A program made the translations under genes and the position numbers. Shown piece by piece: positions 33,276 through 44,418 of a stretch of DNA of 64,000 nucleotides (position 1 is the stretch's first letter; the number at the start of each line of letters is the position of its first letter). This DNA is from Cristatella mucedo (taxonomy: Eukaryota; Bryozoa; Phylactolaemata; Cristatellidae), in NCBI GenBank assembly GCA_009760855.2, contig WPIO01000012.1, positions 5,104,001 to 5,168,000 of the forward strand, in the 5' to 3' direction. The notes beneath the pieces are model-generated. The model did not search any database. It was not told the DNA's origin and saw only the letters and a program-made list of their open reading frames with translations.

Positions 33276-34659
33276 TTCGTGTTTACCGACGATGCGCGGC
33301 TTTTCTCTGCAGAAGGGAAGCCTGCTGAGAGAGCCCGAATGGCTTTGTTCGAGCTAAAGGTCGTTCATACTATTCGCTCTCAGATAACTGCCCTTTCGCA
33401 GCTACTGATACTACTGAGAAGAGTGGGCGTGCCCCAGTCGTTCGGCTTCCAGTGCAGCCCTTGTCGGCGGGTTAGCAACGATCGGCCGCCTCGGCTAGCG
33501 GCAGATGGCATGTTTACGTCTGCGTCAGTTTTTGCCACTCGCTGTAGGCCCGCTGACGAGCATCAAATGGGACAAAGAGGTTTTTTCTCCGAGGCGAACT
33601 GGACTTGCTAGTGAATTAGGCAAAATGCAATTTTCTTCAACCGAAGGAAGGTCCCGGGAAGGCAGCGCAGCGGTTTGACTCCAATCGATGCGCGTCGATA
33701 CCTGCGACTCCTCTGAGGTCGTGCCTGCTTCTGGCAGCCTACCGGTGACTCCGAGGTCTGGCAGCCTACCGGTGACTCTGAGGTCGTGTGTGTTGCTGGC
33801 AGCCTAAATGTGACTACACAGTTTCGCCTTGCTGCTGACATGCTAAATGCTGACATGCCCACCATGCTGCTGACGTGCCCGCCAAGCTGCTGACGGCCTA
33901 CCTTCGACTCTGACCTGGGACTCCCAAGGTCGAGAAAAAATGATTTTACAAGCGTAGACTCGCTCCAGCGCTCCGCCACATACTTGAGGCTATCGCATGG
34001 CTGTCTACTCGTAGTGCAGAAGTTTCGTAATTTCGTTTTACATCGCACTCCACGATACGAGCCCTCACGAAGCAATTAACTAGCGTTCGTACGCTATTTG
34101 AGCCTCGCGTTCGCATTCGCTGCTACGACGGCGAGTAGCTTCGACGGCCGAGCAGCTAGCGAGTGAGCTAGCGTGCGGCGGCCGCCGCGCGAGCCGTCGG
34201 CTACAAGAGCTCAGCAGCGTGGAGGCCAGCGAGTGCCTGCGACCGGTCGCGAAGCGTGAGGTCGTTGCAGATTGCCGCTAGTTAAGAGGGTACCAGCCAA
34301 GACGGATATTGCCTGCCCGCGGTGCTCAGTCTATCGATCGGATAGAGCATCAACCAACCGGTAGCTGGCGATATCCGTTCACCGCACTGTTTCGCCGCTC
34401 CGGAGACTAAGAATATTAATGTCTAACGCCAGCCTCATGTCTCGGACTTGTAGGCAGCCCAACTGACAACGGCTTGGTCTAATAGGCGGCAATACACATT
34501 CTTGCAAGGCGCCGTCAGGAGATTAGCCGCGTCTGCCCGTTAGTCCGGTGAGTTAAGTCTTCAGAAGTTCTTTGAAGAACAGCGCCGCTATCACCTGTGG
34601 CCATCACTTTGCACTCGCTAAGCTTTGAACCCAAGATACATAGAAGCCAATCAGTAATA
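33276..34659. other. Minisatellite-like stretch and unassigned GC-rich sequence
   Basis: Between about 33725 and 33900 the units CTGGCAGCCTACCGGTGACT and GCTGCTGAC recur irregularly (three to four copies). The remainder, CpG-rich near 34.1 kb, has no supported gene. Confidence 0.4.
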
Positions 34660-34745
34660 TTAATATAATAGTACTAGTTTTGTATAGCGCCTTAAGGGAA
34701 CTAAATCTCTGTCCAGGTGCTTCACAACTCGCTGCAAGAGAAGTA
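34660..34745 (-). mobile_element. SINE-A tail remnant
   Basis: TTGTATAGCGCCTTAAGGGA and CTAAATCTCTGTCCAGGTGC are the reverse complement of the SINE-A tail; the head is absent. Confidence 0.55.
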
Positions 34746-34841
34746 ATAAACAAGAGTTAATTATTAATATTCGTGCCAGGTTTCGTGCTTATACAATCAC
34801 GAAGGGGCTTGGAGAGGTTACTCGGGGCCTCTGGTTAGTAG

Positions 34842-35158
34842 TGTTGAATTTGTGTGGGCCGTTTCGCACAGATCAATACGGCTCAGGCAGATGCCTTTTT
34901 TACGGAAACGCGGAACCGGGCCGCACGGCTAGTATGCTGGCTTGAAAGCAACTGCTGCAAGTGGGTCCGCTGTTTTCGCTCCGGCGGGTTCCGCCGGAGT
35001 AGTCCGCCGTCGCAATATAGCAGACACAACATTCTCTCTTCCCATGAGAAGCTGACTGATCATCGGTCGGCTTCTGAAAGTATAGCCAAAGAAAGGAGAG
35101 GCTCAATATAACATGTAATGGCAAGTTAAAGGAAATCACAAGAAAGTGCGAATTTGTA
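34842..35158 (-). repeat. LTR (3' copy in minus orientation)
   Basis: Begins TGTTGAATTTGTGTGGGCC and contains the palindrome CCGGCGGGTTCCGCCGG. The inner border is uncertain: similarity to the other LTR appears to run to GTGCGAATTTGTAA, with an indel. Confidence 0.6.
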
Positions 35159-35189
35159 AGTCTCAGGTACAAAAAAGTCCTCACTGGCC

Positions 35190-35744
35190 TCAAGGTACGC
35201 GACACCTGCTCTTAGGAGGCACACAGCCTTTGTTGACCAGCTGGAGGCGTAGGCCACCAGCTTTAAGCCACCACTGGGGCATAGCCAGCGCCCTTTTCCC
35301 ACAACCAGGAATAAGGCGCGTGCCTCCTCCCTCTGCCCGCTCGTGTTTGGCAGTCTTTGTAGCCTTAGCGGTTACTTTGACAACGCCGGCTATTCTTGCC
35401 AACATAGCAGCCCTGACAGCACTAACCGGCTGCATAGCAGGGCCGACCGGCGTCGTAGTCGCAGCACCGACCGACTTCGTAGGCGCAGCGCCGATCGGCG
35501 TAGCAGCACTTGCCGGAGTTGCAGCTCTTGCCGTATCGCTGAACTCGACCGCTGCTGCCTTCACGCAAACGTCCGTCGTCGGCGGGCTGGCAGAAGTTTC
35601 GTGGACCGCTGCCGTCATGAATACCGTCCCGTGTACTGGCACCTTCTCGTTCTCCACCTCGCGGATTGCCGTTTCGCAGACCGGTGTCTTCTCTTCCACA
35701 GCCTCGCCAACCACCGCCTCACAGGCCACTACGGTGCAGGCCAC
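35190..35744 (-). other. Open frame inside the LTR element, Ala/Val/Thr-rich
   Basis: This stop-free stretch (open back to about 35825 without a convincing ATG) ends about 30 bases before the inner border of the 3' LTR. It is rich in Ala, Val, Thr and Pro and the DNA is built from imperfect GTCGGTGC/GCCGATCGG-like units, so the frame may be open by composition. It sits where a gag would be, but no zinc knuckle, protease or reverse transcriptase motif is present. Two plus-strand frames overlap it. Not a supported gene. Confidence 0.25.
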
Positions 35745-36197
35745 CGCTCCTCCGCCGTCTCCGCCACCTGCTGCCGCTCTGGCACCGTTCTGACGGGCGC
35801 TTGTGGCACAGAGACGTTATACAGCAGAAAGTGTGTCTCATTACTAGAGCTTGCATCAAAGGTCTTACAGATGAGGCCTGAACAGAAACATCCACCGAAA
35901 ATGTAGCAAACCTCAGGCACATAGGCAGAGGATGCAGGAAGAATCCTCCTTACAAGTGCCACAAGGTCCAGAAGCTGTTAAGTCGGCTGGTTTAGGCGGA
36001 GCTACCTCCAGCTTTAGTATGGAATAAAACTTACCCGGAAGGATGCTTATAAGCATTGCCTTTCGTCGGGTTTCCTCTTAAATGTTTTTCTCCTGGCACA
36101 TGCTCTCAGCAATTGCGACGTAGTCTGCATAAATCTGCTCCCCTGACGCTGGCGGACGTCTTGTACCAGATCGAGTCGCATTGCACGTAGCATGTTT

Positions 36198-36220
36198 TTC
36201 GAATCCCATTCTGGTTACCA
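36198..36220 (-). other. Putative primer-binding site
   Basis: The plus strand reads TTCGAATCCCATTCTGG followed by TTACCA. It divides cleanly into a 7-base T-loop, 5-base T-stem strand, 7-base acceptor strand, discriminator A and CCA. This is full-length complementarity to a tRNA 3' end, one base inside the LTR. It resembles leucine tRNA 3' ends but the isotype is not certain. Confidence 0.6.
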
Positions 36221-36221
36221 C

Positions 36222-36493
36222 TGTTGAATTTTTATGGGCAGTTTTGCACAGATCAAGACTGCTCACGCAGATGCAGTTTATCACGGAAACATGGAGCCAG
36301 GCCACACGGCTAGCACGCTGGCTTGGAAGCAGCTGCTGTAAGTGAGTCCACTCTTCACGCCCGGCGGCTTCCGCCGGAGTAGTCCGCTGTGCAGTACAGC
36401 AGAGCCAACAAGTAGCCACCCCAGGGTAGGAGCATGCTCTGAATCGTGCATAGATAAGAACGCAAAGCATTCAGGAAAAAATGCGAGTTAACA
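36222..36493 (-). repeat. LTR (5' copy in minus orientation)
   Basis: A 272-base repeat from TGTTGAATTTTTATGGGCA to GCGAGTTAACA, paired with 34842-35158. Confidence 0.65.
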
Positions 36494-36665
36494 GTAAAGG
36501 GGCGTAGGGAAAGCTTCGCGGAACAGAGCGTCCTTAGCTAAGACTTAAATAGTGCAAAGTCACTGCAAGTAGCGACAGGAGCTAGCGTCTGACTTTTGCT
36601 GCATACGAAAAGACAGATAGATTTCGAACGGATCACCAAAAGATTTCAGTTTAGTGCTGCGAGTA

Positions 36666-36905
36666 GAGGAGCGGCGGGCGGAGGAGCGGTGGGCGGAGGA
36701 GCGGTGGGCGGAGGAGCGGTGGGCGGAGGAGCGGTGGGCGGAGGAGCGGTGGGCGGAGGAGCGGTGGGCGGAGGAGCGGCGAACGGAGGAGCGGCGAACG
36801 GAGGAGCGGCGAACGGAGGAGCGGCGAACGGAGGAGCGGCGAACGGAGGAGCGGCGGGCGGAGGAGCGGCGAGCGGAGGAGCTGCTGGCGGCTGAGCGGC
36901 GAGGT
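36666..36905. repeat. 15-bp minisatellite with block structure, about 15 copies
   Basis: Unit GAGGAGCGGTGGGCG. After one GCGGGCG copy come six GTGGGCG copies, then five GCGAACG copies, then four single-variant copies. Because the unit is 15 bases, stop-free frames on both strands repeat 5-residue motifs (for example GGAVG or EERWA); these are not supported as genes. Confidence 0.95.
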
Positions 36906-37169
36906 GACTAGCGGGAAGCCGGGGAGTGAATGGCTTCCTGGATGGAGCACACTGGAGCAGCAAGGAAGTCGAAAAGCGGAGGAGAAGCAAGGAGATCAGA
37001 TAGGTAGGCTGGTGAGAGCAAGTTGAGCGACTTGCAGGCCAGAGAAAGTAGGTGACTCCTCTGCTGGTCGGCAGGAGGCTCAACATCAACTACGACTGAA
37101 AAAAAGCCTCTAGGGAACGTGCCAACGAGAGCGTCCTGGGCGAGTCTCTGCACGTACATTATTTGCCGA
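36906..37169. other. No feature recognised
   Basis: Unassigned short stretch between minisatellite and SINE-A. Confidence 0.25.
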
Positions 37170-37320
37170 GCTGGTTTGGTCTACCGGTTAAGGTGCTCGC
37201 CCCGACTAAGGTGTGACTGAGGTCGTGGGCTCGAGCCCCGAGGCATATGTGAAGCGCTTGAATAGAGATTAAGTTCTCTTAGGGCGCTATATAAATGAAT
37301 TATATTTATATATATTTACA
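37170..37320 (+). mobile_element. SINE-A copy, near full length
   Basis: GAGCTGGTTTGGTCTACCGG, TTAAGGTGCTCGCCCCGACT, GTCGTGGGCTCGAGCCCC and the tail AAGCGCTTGAATAGAGATTA ... TTAGGGCGCTATATAAATG. The best-preserved SINE-A in the window. Confidence 0.9.
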
Positions 37321-37794
37321 TGGCACCGTGCGTATCCCAGTTTCGCTTTCGCTTAGATAATAATTTTTGTTGAATGGCCTGCTCTAGCGAAGCGGATACG
37401 TGCTGCTCCCTCGCGACAGTAAGCAAGTTCACTCAATCAATCAATTACTTTCCACCAACGGCTCCTCATTTTGGAAACCCATTCAAATAAAAACTCACAA
37501 GCATTACCCTCTTTGCGTGTACCAGATAAATCAGCGTGCAGTTGGGCATAATTATTTTGTTTTCGACGGCGACACAGCGCCAAACTACATGAGATACTAT
37601 TGTTGTATTAACACGACTTGATCATATAAAGATTGGTAAAAATATCAATTTCCTTGGTAGTCAGATGAATACAATCAGTTCATTCATTTTTATATTAAGC
37701 CAGCCATCAAGCCTCAAGCATTTCATTATACTTCCAAAAAATCAAATAGCAATTTATTCTCTCATAGGTTCAAAATGGGTTGTGAGAATGGTCG
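37321..37794. other. No feature recognised
   Basis: AT-rich unique sequence; one 73-residue open frame at 37400-37621 has no recognisable domain or splice support. Confidence 0.25.
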
Positions 37795-37903
37795 GAGCCT
37801 GGCTGTAGTTAATTAGGAGAGCAAAACTTGCCGAGGTGATAACCTTTGACTATCGAGGGCGTGGGATCGAGCCCTGTTGCATATGTGAAGGACTTGAATA
37901 GAG
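37795..37903 (+). mobile_element. SINE-A copy cut by LINE-A
   Basis: GTGGGATCGAGCCCTGTTGC and ATATGTGAAGGACTTGAATAGAGA match SINE-A, then the tail is replaced by the reversed end of LINE-A at about 37904. Confidence 0.6.
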
Positions 37904-38500
37904 ATAATAATTATACACTTGATAAAGCACCCTCAGAGAACTCAATCTCTCTCTAGGCACTTTACATTTCTGTAAGGGAAACACGGTCGAATGGTTTGTG
38001 GTAGCATGCTCAATAAACAACAAGAATAACATGGTTAGGGTTAGCATGCACAGGGTCAGCACGTAAGTATGGTTAGTGGGGCATGCACAGTGTCAGCACG
38101 GATAAGCACATACAGGACTAAGCACAGGGACCCACTAAATGCTTTCGTATATAGATGCGTTTTTAGCTTCTTTTTTAAATGTGAATAAGTAGGGAGATGT
38201 CGGGAGTGAGTTCCAGGCTTTGTTAGCATACGAACTACAGCACGGTCTGCAAAGGATTTGAGGTTTGTACCAGGCATAGGTAAACAATTAGATTCCGAAA
38301 AGCGAATGGTACAATGCTTAGCTTGGTGGGGGAGTAGATCTTATAGGTAGGCTGGATCCAAAGAATAGATGGACCTAAAAGTGAGTGACACAACCTTGAA
38401 GTCAATGCATTGCTTAACTAGGAGCCAGTGCAGGCCGGCGAGAAATGGTGAGATGTAGCAACTGAGACCCTCACGACAGACAAGCCTAGATTGCAGAGAT
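37904..38500 (-). mobile_element. LINE-A 3' end with ORF remains
   Basis: Minus-strand order: degraded ORF end (NLKSFADRAVV, LKTHLYTKAFSGSL), 3' UTR, hairpin (AGAGAACTCAATCTCTCTC in plus reading). The ORF has stops. Confidence 0.85.
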
Positions 38501-38937
38501 GAATTCTCTAATGGCTTTATATATTTGAATTACTTGTTGATGAACTGGTATTATGAGGCAGTTAATTTAAGATTAACGTTGCCTGCAGTTATATAAAAAA
38601 CTTACCCAAAGTTCATCAGTTTGTGGATTTCAGTAGCACAAATATAGAGATCGAGGCCAAAAATCGAGCCTGCTATCTCTCAATTAGCGGTCGTGCAACT
38701 TACCTCACCCATTGAATCACCCCTGATAATGCAACAAATGATCTGATGCACACATCTGATGCAGCGATAGCGAATTACTAGGACTTATCGTCAAGTACGG
38801 GACTAGTCTCAAAAGTGTGCTTCGTTTTTCAGACTGAAATGGACGTTCGTAAGGTTCCGTAAATGTCATGAAAGCGATTAGTAAGGAATTCGCTGGGTAA
38901 TTTAAAAGAAAATGCCTCAAAAGGTAGAAAGAACACT
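38501..38937. other. No feature recognised
   Basis: Unassigned sequence before the CT tract. Confidence 0.25.
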
Positions 38938-39355
<418 letters not shown>

Positions 39356-39409
39356 TCGCCCTCACTTTCGTTCCTTGCACACTCGCTCACTTTATCTCTC
39401 CCTCACACA

Positions 39410-39795
39410 CTGGCTATATCCTTTGGAGACCGTGCATTTAGTTCGTATGCTCCCAAAGCCTGGAACTCCCTCCCGACCTGCGTTAGAACATCCCCTGACC
39501 TGACCACATTTAAAAGGAACTTAAAAACACACCTATTTAGGACAGCATTTAGTGGGTCCCTGTGATTCATCCTTCACGTGCTTATGCGTGCTGACACTGT
39601 GCATGCTGCCACTAACCACATTTGCATGCTGACCCTGTGCATGTCACCCCTAACCGTGTTATTCATTTGTTTGTTTTTCAAGCATGATTTTACTTACCAT
39701 TTAATTGCATTTCCCATTGCAGCAAATGTAAAGCGCCTAGAAAGAGATTAAGTTCTCTGAGGGCGCTTTATCAAGTACATTATTATTATTATTAT
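39410..39795 (+). mobile_element. LINE-A 3' end with intact ORF terminus
   Basis: The last codons read FGDRAFSSYAPKAWNSLPTC, then LKTHLFRTAFSGSL and stop, followed by the complete 3' UTR and (ATT)n. It gives the best view of the LINE-A C-terminus and tail. The 5' break lies at the CT tract. Confidence 0.92.
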
Positions 39796-39899
39796 TATAA
39801 TATGCAGACGCTGCACTTGCTTATCTCTCATCCCATTCCCTCCAGACCTGCTCGTCGCCGCTTTAAGTTATCACTAAGGGCCAACCGGCCAAATGTTCA

Positions 39900-40975
39900 C
39901 CCAGTCTGGCGCCCGTACCAGTCCGGGTGAGTCCTACTACCTACAGTAGTCTTCATATGCCTGCCGATGGACAGTCAGTCCTGATCTTCTGTATGCTTTT
40001 TCAAGCTTTCGCTTAGTAGACCTGGCTAGTTTAATGTCTGTGGTAAACCATAGGCCGTCTGGGCGAGGGCGCACAGTGTGCTTTGTTAGAGGTGCAAACT
40101 CGTCGAGCGTGTCAGCTAGTGTCGTGTTGTAGCTATCTACCAATGATGACAGGTCGGAGGGAGGACTGAGCAGCAGAGGTGAAGCAGATATTCTCGCAGG
40201 GACAGCATCGATGTCAAGGGTCTTGAGGTTTCGCGATTCACAGGTTATTTTAGAGGAGGTGGGCACACACTGTAGATTGAATGAGATCTGCATGTGGTCA
40301 GATAAGCAGGATTTTGTCATAATTGGTGATGACAAAGTGCAGTTGTATGAGAAAATCTGGTCGAGTGTGTGACCCTTGATGTGAGTAGGGCCATGCACAT
40401 GAGCCACAAGAGACAATGAGTGAGTCAATGCACAAAATTCGGTGCTGAAAGCGTCAGATAAGTTATCAAAGTGAGCGTTGAAATCACCCATAACGAGGAA
40501 GGATCAATTTCTTGCACACAGAATCGAAATGAGATCGGAGAAATCTGAGATAAAGGAGGATTTGGTACCTGGTGGGCGATAGACTACTGCCACTATCGGT
40601 AGCTTGTTTTCGGGTGAGACCAAGACAATTGATTCAAAAGACTGCTTCGAGGGTACTGCAAATGGCTTGAGGTTGAATTTCGAGCGCACGATAATAGCAA
40701 CTCCACCTCCAGTTTTGATTGATCTAGGGGTGTGAAAGAACGAGAAACCAGATTGGGTAGCGTCTTTAATTGCGGGGCAGTTTATCGATTTTAGCCAAGT
40801 TTCAGTACGGGCGAGCAGGTCGATTCCATTTTCAGAAATAAGGTCGCTTATTACCAGAGGTTTATAGCGCATTGAGCGAGGATTCCAAAGGCAAGCGTTA
40901 AGTCCTGGCCGATGGAGTTACAACAGGCCTGATGACCACTAAGTTAGAGAGATTTACAGTGACGCATGTGGGGGA
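39900..40975 (-). pseudogene. LINE-A APE-type endonuclease domain, one stop
   Basis: The endonuclease nicks target DNA for LINE insertion. Minus-strand motifs in order: LNACLWNPRSMRYKPL, ARTETWLKS, TGGGVAIIVRS, VAVVYRPPGT, GDFNAHFD, HTLDQIFS and LSDHMQISF, covering the catalytic Glu, Asn and Asp/His positions of the family. The frame is open from about 40910 to 39937 except for TGA at 40504-40506, whose neighbours suggest a decayed CGA. The piece stops before the reverse transcriptase. It abuts the plus-oriented tail at 39410-39795 in head-to-tail disorder. Confidence 0.88.
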
Positions 40976-41534
40976 GCGTGCTGAGCCGTTCGAGACAATG
41001 CTAGGCATACTAAACGAGCGGTACTCAGCTCGCAATGCCCGCCCAACGAGCGGCGTCTGAGCTGGCGGTTCCGGCCACCGCGGCGGCTACGGACGCTTTT
41101 CTTTTGTTAATGCAAAGTTCATGAATCTTAGCAACAACATTAATATCTAGGAATGCATTTGATCTACGATGACGATGCGATAACAGCCGCTGACGATCAT
41201 AACTAACATGCAGGTTACTAGACGTCGGCGTAGCTAAGGCAGCCGCCGGCGTGGGAGACCCAGCAGCCTGAAGCGATAAGCGTTTAGATATCCATAGGCA
41301 CGTAATTTCTTACACGCTACGTTCAAATAGCAATCAGAACAACTGTAAACAGGTCTTAGCGGTATCGTATCTGTATACGATGTTCGCAAGAACTTCGGTT
41401 TTTGGAAGAATTCTGCAACGAACACGAACGCACGTTAGAGCGCTCCGTGTCAGGAGTAATAAATAGAAGATGGACTCCGCGGCTTTGTCTTGAAGCGGCG
41501 TTAATCATGATGATAATTATCACTATTGCTCCTT
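40976..41534. other. No feature recognised
   Basis: Unique sequence, some CpG-rich; no supported exon. Confidence 0.25.
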
Positions 41535-41590
41535 TGAATAGCACCCTACGAGAACTACATCTCTATTCAGACGTTTTATAGCTTGATGCT
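41535..41590 (-). mobile_element. SINE-A tail remnant
   Basis: TTGAATAGCACCCTACGAGA and CATCTCTATTCAGACG match the reversed tail. Confidence 0.5.
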
Positions 41591-41616
41591 AGAGAATTAA
41601 TAACTAAGGGTTAATG

Positions 41617-41755
41617 ATTTCCCAGCGGTTAAGGTGCTCGCTCCGACCGAGGTCTGGCCAAGGTCTTGGGCTCCAGTCCCGACGCAAATGTGACGCGCCT
41701 GAATAGAGATTAAGTTATCTTAGGGCGCTATATAGATAAATTGCATTTATTTATA
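41617..41755 (+). mobile_element. SINE-A copy
   Basis: CCAGCGGTTAAGGTGCTCGC, GGTCTTGGGCTCCAGTCCC, CGCCTGAATAGAGATTAAGT and GGGCGCTATATAG; the first few bases of the head are lost. Confidence 0.8.
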
Positions 41756-41858
41756 CGAACGGTATCGAGCTTAAACGAGCGTGCAAAAGCGAGCAGGGTG
41801 CCACTTGGGGCCACAGCCTAAATAAACCTCTGGCTTGTAACTTGCACTCAATCCAGCG

Positions 41859-41945
41859 AAGGTAAGCGAGCAGGAGCACGGTAACAGAAGCAGGTAAGCG
41901 CGCAGGAGCAGGTAAGCGAAACGCAGCGCGCAGGAGCACGGTAAC
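41859..41945. repeat. Short minisatellite with GGTAAGCG
   Basis: GAGCAGGAGCACGGTAAC and GCAGGTAAGCG units recur three to four times. The splice-donor-like words are part of the repeat. Confidence 0.7.
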
Positions 41946-42999
41946 AAAAAGACTAGTTGCCTGCGGCGAAGGGGAAGCTGGCCGGAACGGATACGTTGGC
42001 CATCGCTCGACCAGACCCTACTCGTGCGGCGATGGCCGACGTCGTGAACGCCCCAGGATTTCTGCCCGTCTACTGACCCGCGCGATCGGTCTGCCCCACT
42101 CGTCTCTCTTACCGCAAGCTGCTTAGCGAACGACATCGGGAAAATATCGAACGGCCAGATGTTCAGCAAACGTCCAGAGTGAAGCACGTGCCGCCGCGCG
42201 ATTCGAGGGCGGGAGAACGGCGGGTGCCTTCGCCTACGTCGCCACAGCCGCCGCCGGAGATTTCCGAGCTCGATTTCCGAGATCGTCGAGGCGCACAGTA
42301 GTTCACTGCCGCTCTTTGAATGCATTTTAGGGACCTGCTCGAGACGTGCTAAATCAGCTGCTGTCTTAGCTTCATTTGTTATTGCACCAGTTGCTACTGC
42401 AATCTAATTTTACCGTCCAGTATTACCGCTCGGACGTCAACCTTTTTCGTCTTTGCGGATATTTTGACGAGCAGCACAAGCGGAAACGCCACCTCCCAGG
42501 TACCCTTCTACAAATCGTTGGGCGTTTGATACCGTATATTTTTAAAATAATGAAAGAAACCAACTTCTTGACCGGAAAATGTATGTTAAGCCGTTTCTTA
42601 AAGAAGATCTCAAATCGTGGCTTGCGACGGCCAGATTATGCGTTGAAGAGCTCACCCTTCGCATTTCCCACGCACGTTTTCTCGATTCTCGATGTCGCAT
42701 AATTTTCCATTTACGTCGCATCGACCTGTAGTCACTGGGAGGCTTACGTGTGTGGCCTTAAGGGTAAGCTGCAGAGAGTAGGTGCGCTCTGGAGGCCGCC
42801 GACTTGGCACACGCATTCTGGCCGGATCCAGCGCTACGCGCCAGTCAGCAGAAACAATTTAGGGTCCGTCATAATTGACACAATATTACTTGTCTTACTA
42901 GCAGAGGTAATTTGCAGTTTGTGCATTATTAGATTAAGGAACCGCCGGTCTCCGAATCCGAGGTGATCGCAAACGCGTTAGAGTTTAGTAGCTGCGGTA
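41946..42999. other. No supported gene
   Basis: Open frames on both strands overlap and no domain is recognised. No repeat family assigned. Confidence 0.25.
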
Positions 43000-44414
43000 G
43001 CCGACGAGATAGGTGCAGAGCAGTAAAACAAGTCTGCCCGTCGTAAAAGGTACGTAGGTCAAGCGATGCCGTGCGTCTTTGCACGCTCGTCTGCGTACGT
43101 GCGGCGCGAAAGTGTTCCGATGCTACGAGTCACTCGCCTGCGACGAGCGACGCTTAGAAACCGCCAGCTTCTGTCAGGCGGCGGCGGGCGGCGAGTTTTT
43201 AGAGCGCCCCTCCTTGCGGTGCGACAGCGCTGCAGCGCCAGTGCGGAGCCGCTCCGCCCGCCCGCCCGCTGGCGGCAATTTTGTGGCTAACGCTGACTCG
43301 GATCAAAGGTCAAAGCTAGCCGAGCATATGTCGCCGCCTAAGTTGCTTAGCGGCGACGCTCCTCTAAGTTTGGCCTGAATTCGGCCTCGCAGCTTGAGCC
43401 TGCCTCCTGAGAAAGAGCGAGGGATCGCTCGCAGTCGTCCCGACGCAGCGCTTTTCGCCAAAGGTGCTCCGGTCGCATGCTCACGCGTCGCTGGATTTAG
43501 GAGCGTCTCGCGCTCCAACCTGCGAGCGCTCGCGATAGCGCGGCCGGCCAACGTCGGCTTGCTAGCCATCGAGAGCGTCGGTTTTGCTAGCCATCGAGAG
43601 CGTCGGTTTTGAGCAAACCTGCAAAGCCGCCCGTAACTAACGGCTCGCAGGCGCTTCGCGCGGACGCGCCGCACGCCGCACGAACGCACCGCGTCGCTTC
43701 GCTGCCGAGGCTAGCGTCGGCACTTCGGTGCGAACTCTCCTCTCCGACCTGAGCAGGTGCGGGCTCGAAGGCAGCTCGTAATGGCGCCGCCCACGAGCGG
43801 CGGCGCGCACCTGCGGTCGTCCGCGTGGGCCTCCGGAGCTTGGCGCTGGCTCGCTTGCGCGTACGCTCGAATCGCTTCGAGCGTGCCGACGTCGCGCCGG
43901 TCTGGGTGGGTGGAGGGGATTGCTCCTCCGTACGCGTTCGCGCCGCCGCCTCGGCGAGCAGCGTTCCCGCCTGCGGTGCGGTCGCAGCCGTTGCCCGAAA
44001 CTCGCAACCGCTAGAGAAATAATCTCGACAACGTTTGACGTTTGACTGCTTTCGGCATTCAGGACGCCCGCTCGCTCCTTCGCCTCCCGCAGCAGTTAGC
44101 CGGGCGCTAGCTGGATGGAGTGCGGCTCCTCCAGCCCAAGCGTGCGCTGAAGCGGATGCAAGTGACGAAGACTAATCGCGCAGCCGGACCTAGCTTGAGC
44201 TCCGCCTTTTCAAGCAGAGTAAGCCCCGAGCGCACGAAACGGCGGGCGGAGATTTAATTGGTTTCGCAGCGACTCCATCGGCCGGCCCTCCGCCTCGCCA
44301 CGCCCCCACCCCATCACGCTGCGGCCGACGTCGATTGCGCCCGCTGCCAAAAACAATTAGCATGGCGTCGTTCATGCACAGAGCCAGCTCACTTTCTGCT
44401 GCGAGCATACTGCC
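43000..44414. other. CpG-rich region, possible promoter
   Basis: Dense CG dinucleotides from about 43.05 to 44.35 kb, with multiple overlapping open frames on both strands. A 25-bp unit (GCTAGCCATCGAGAGCGTCG and following) is doubled at 43559-43609. No exon with splice sites and recognisable protein was found, so no gene is called. Confidence 0.4.
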
Positions 44415-44418
44415 CATA

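Larger units (their letters stand above)
34842..36493 (-). mobile_element. Short LTR retroelement, TRIM-like, minus orientation
   Basis: Two direct repeats flank about 1.1 kb. Both start (plus strand) TGTTGAATTT and share CCGGCGG...TTCCGCCGG and AGTAGTCCGC at about 75-80% identity by eye. The right repeat ends TTAACA, giving TGTT...AACA termini. One base inside the right repeat, 36198-36220 reads as a tRNA 3' end: T-loop, T-stem, acceptor strand and TTACCA. On the minus strand it is therefore a primer-binding site starting TGG. No reverse transcriptase is present. Target duplications are imperfect (GTAG/GTAA). Confidence 0.6.

Noticed and set aside
35146-35906. Plus-strand open frames of 187-215 codons
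   Set aside because: They overlap the LTR-element interior, which is repetitive and open in several frames. One starts inside the LTR.
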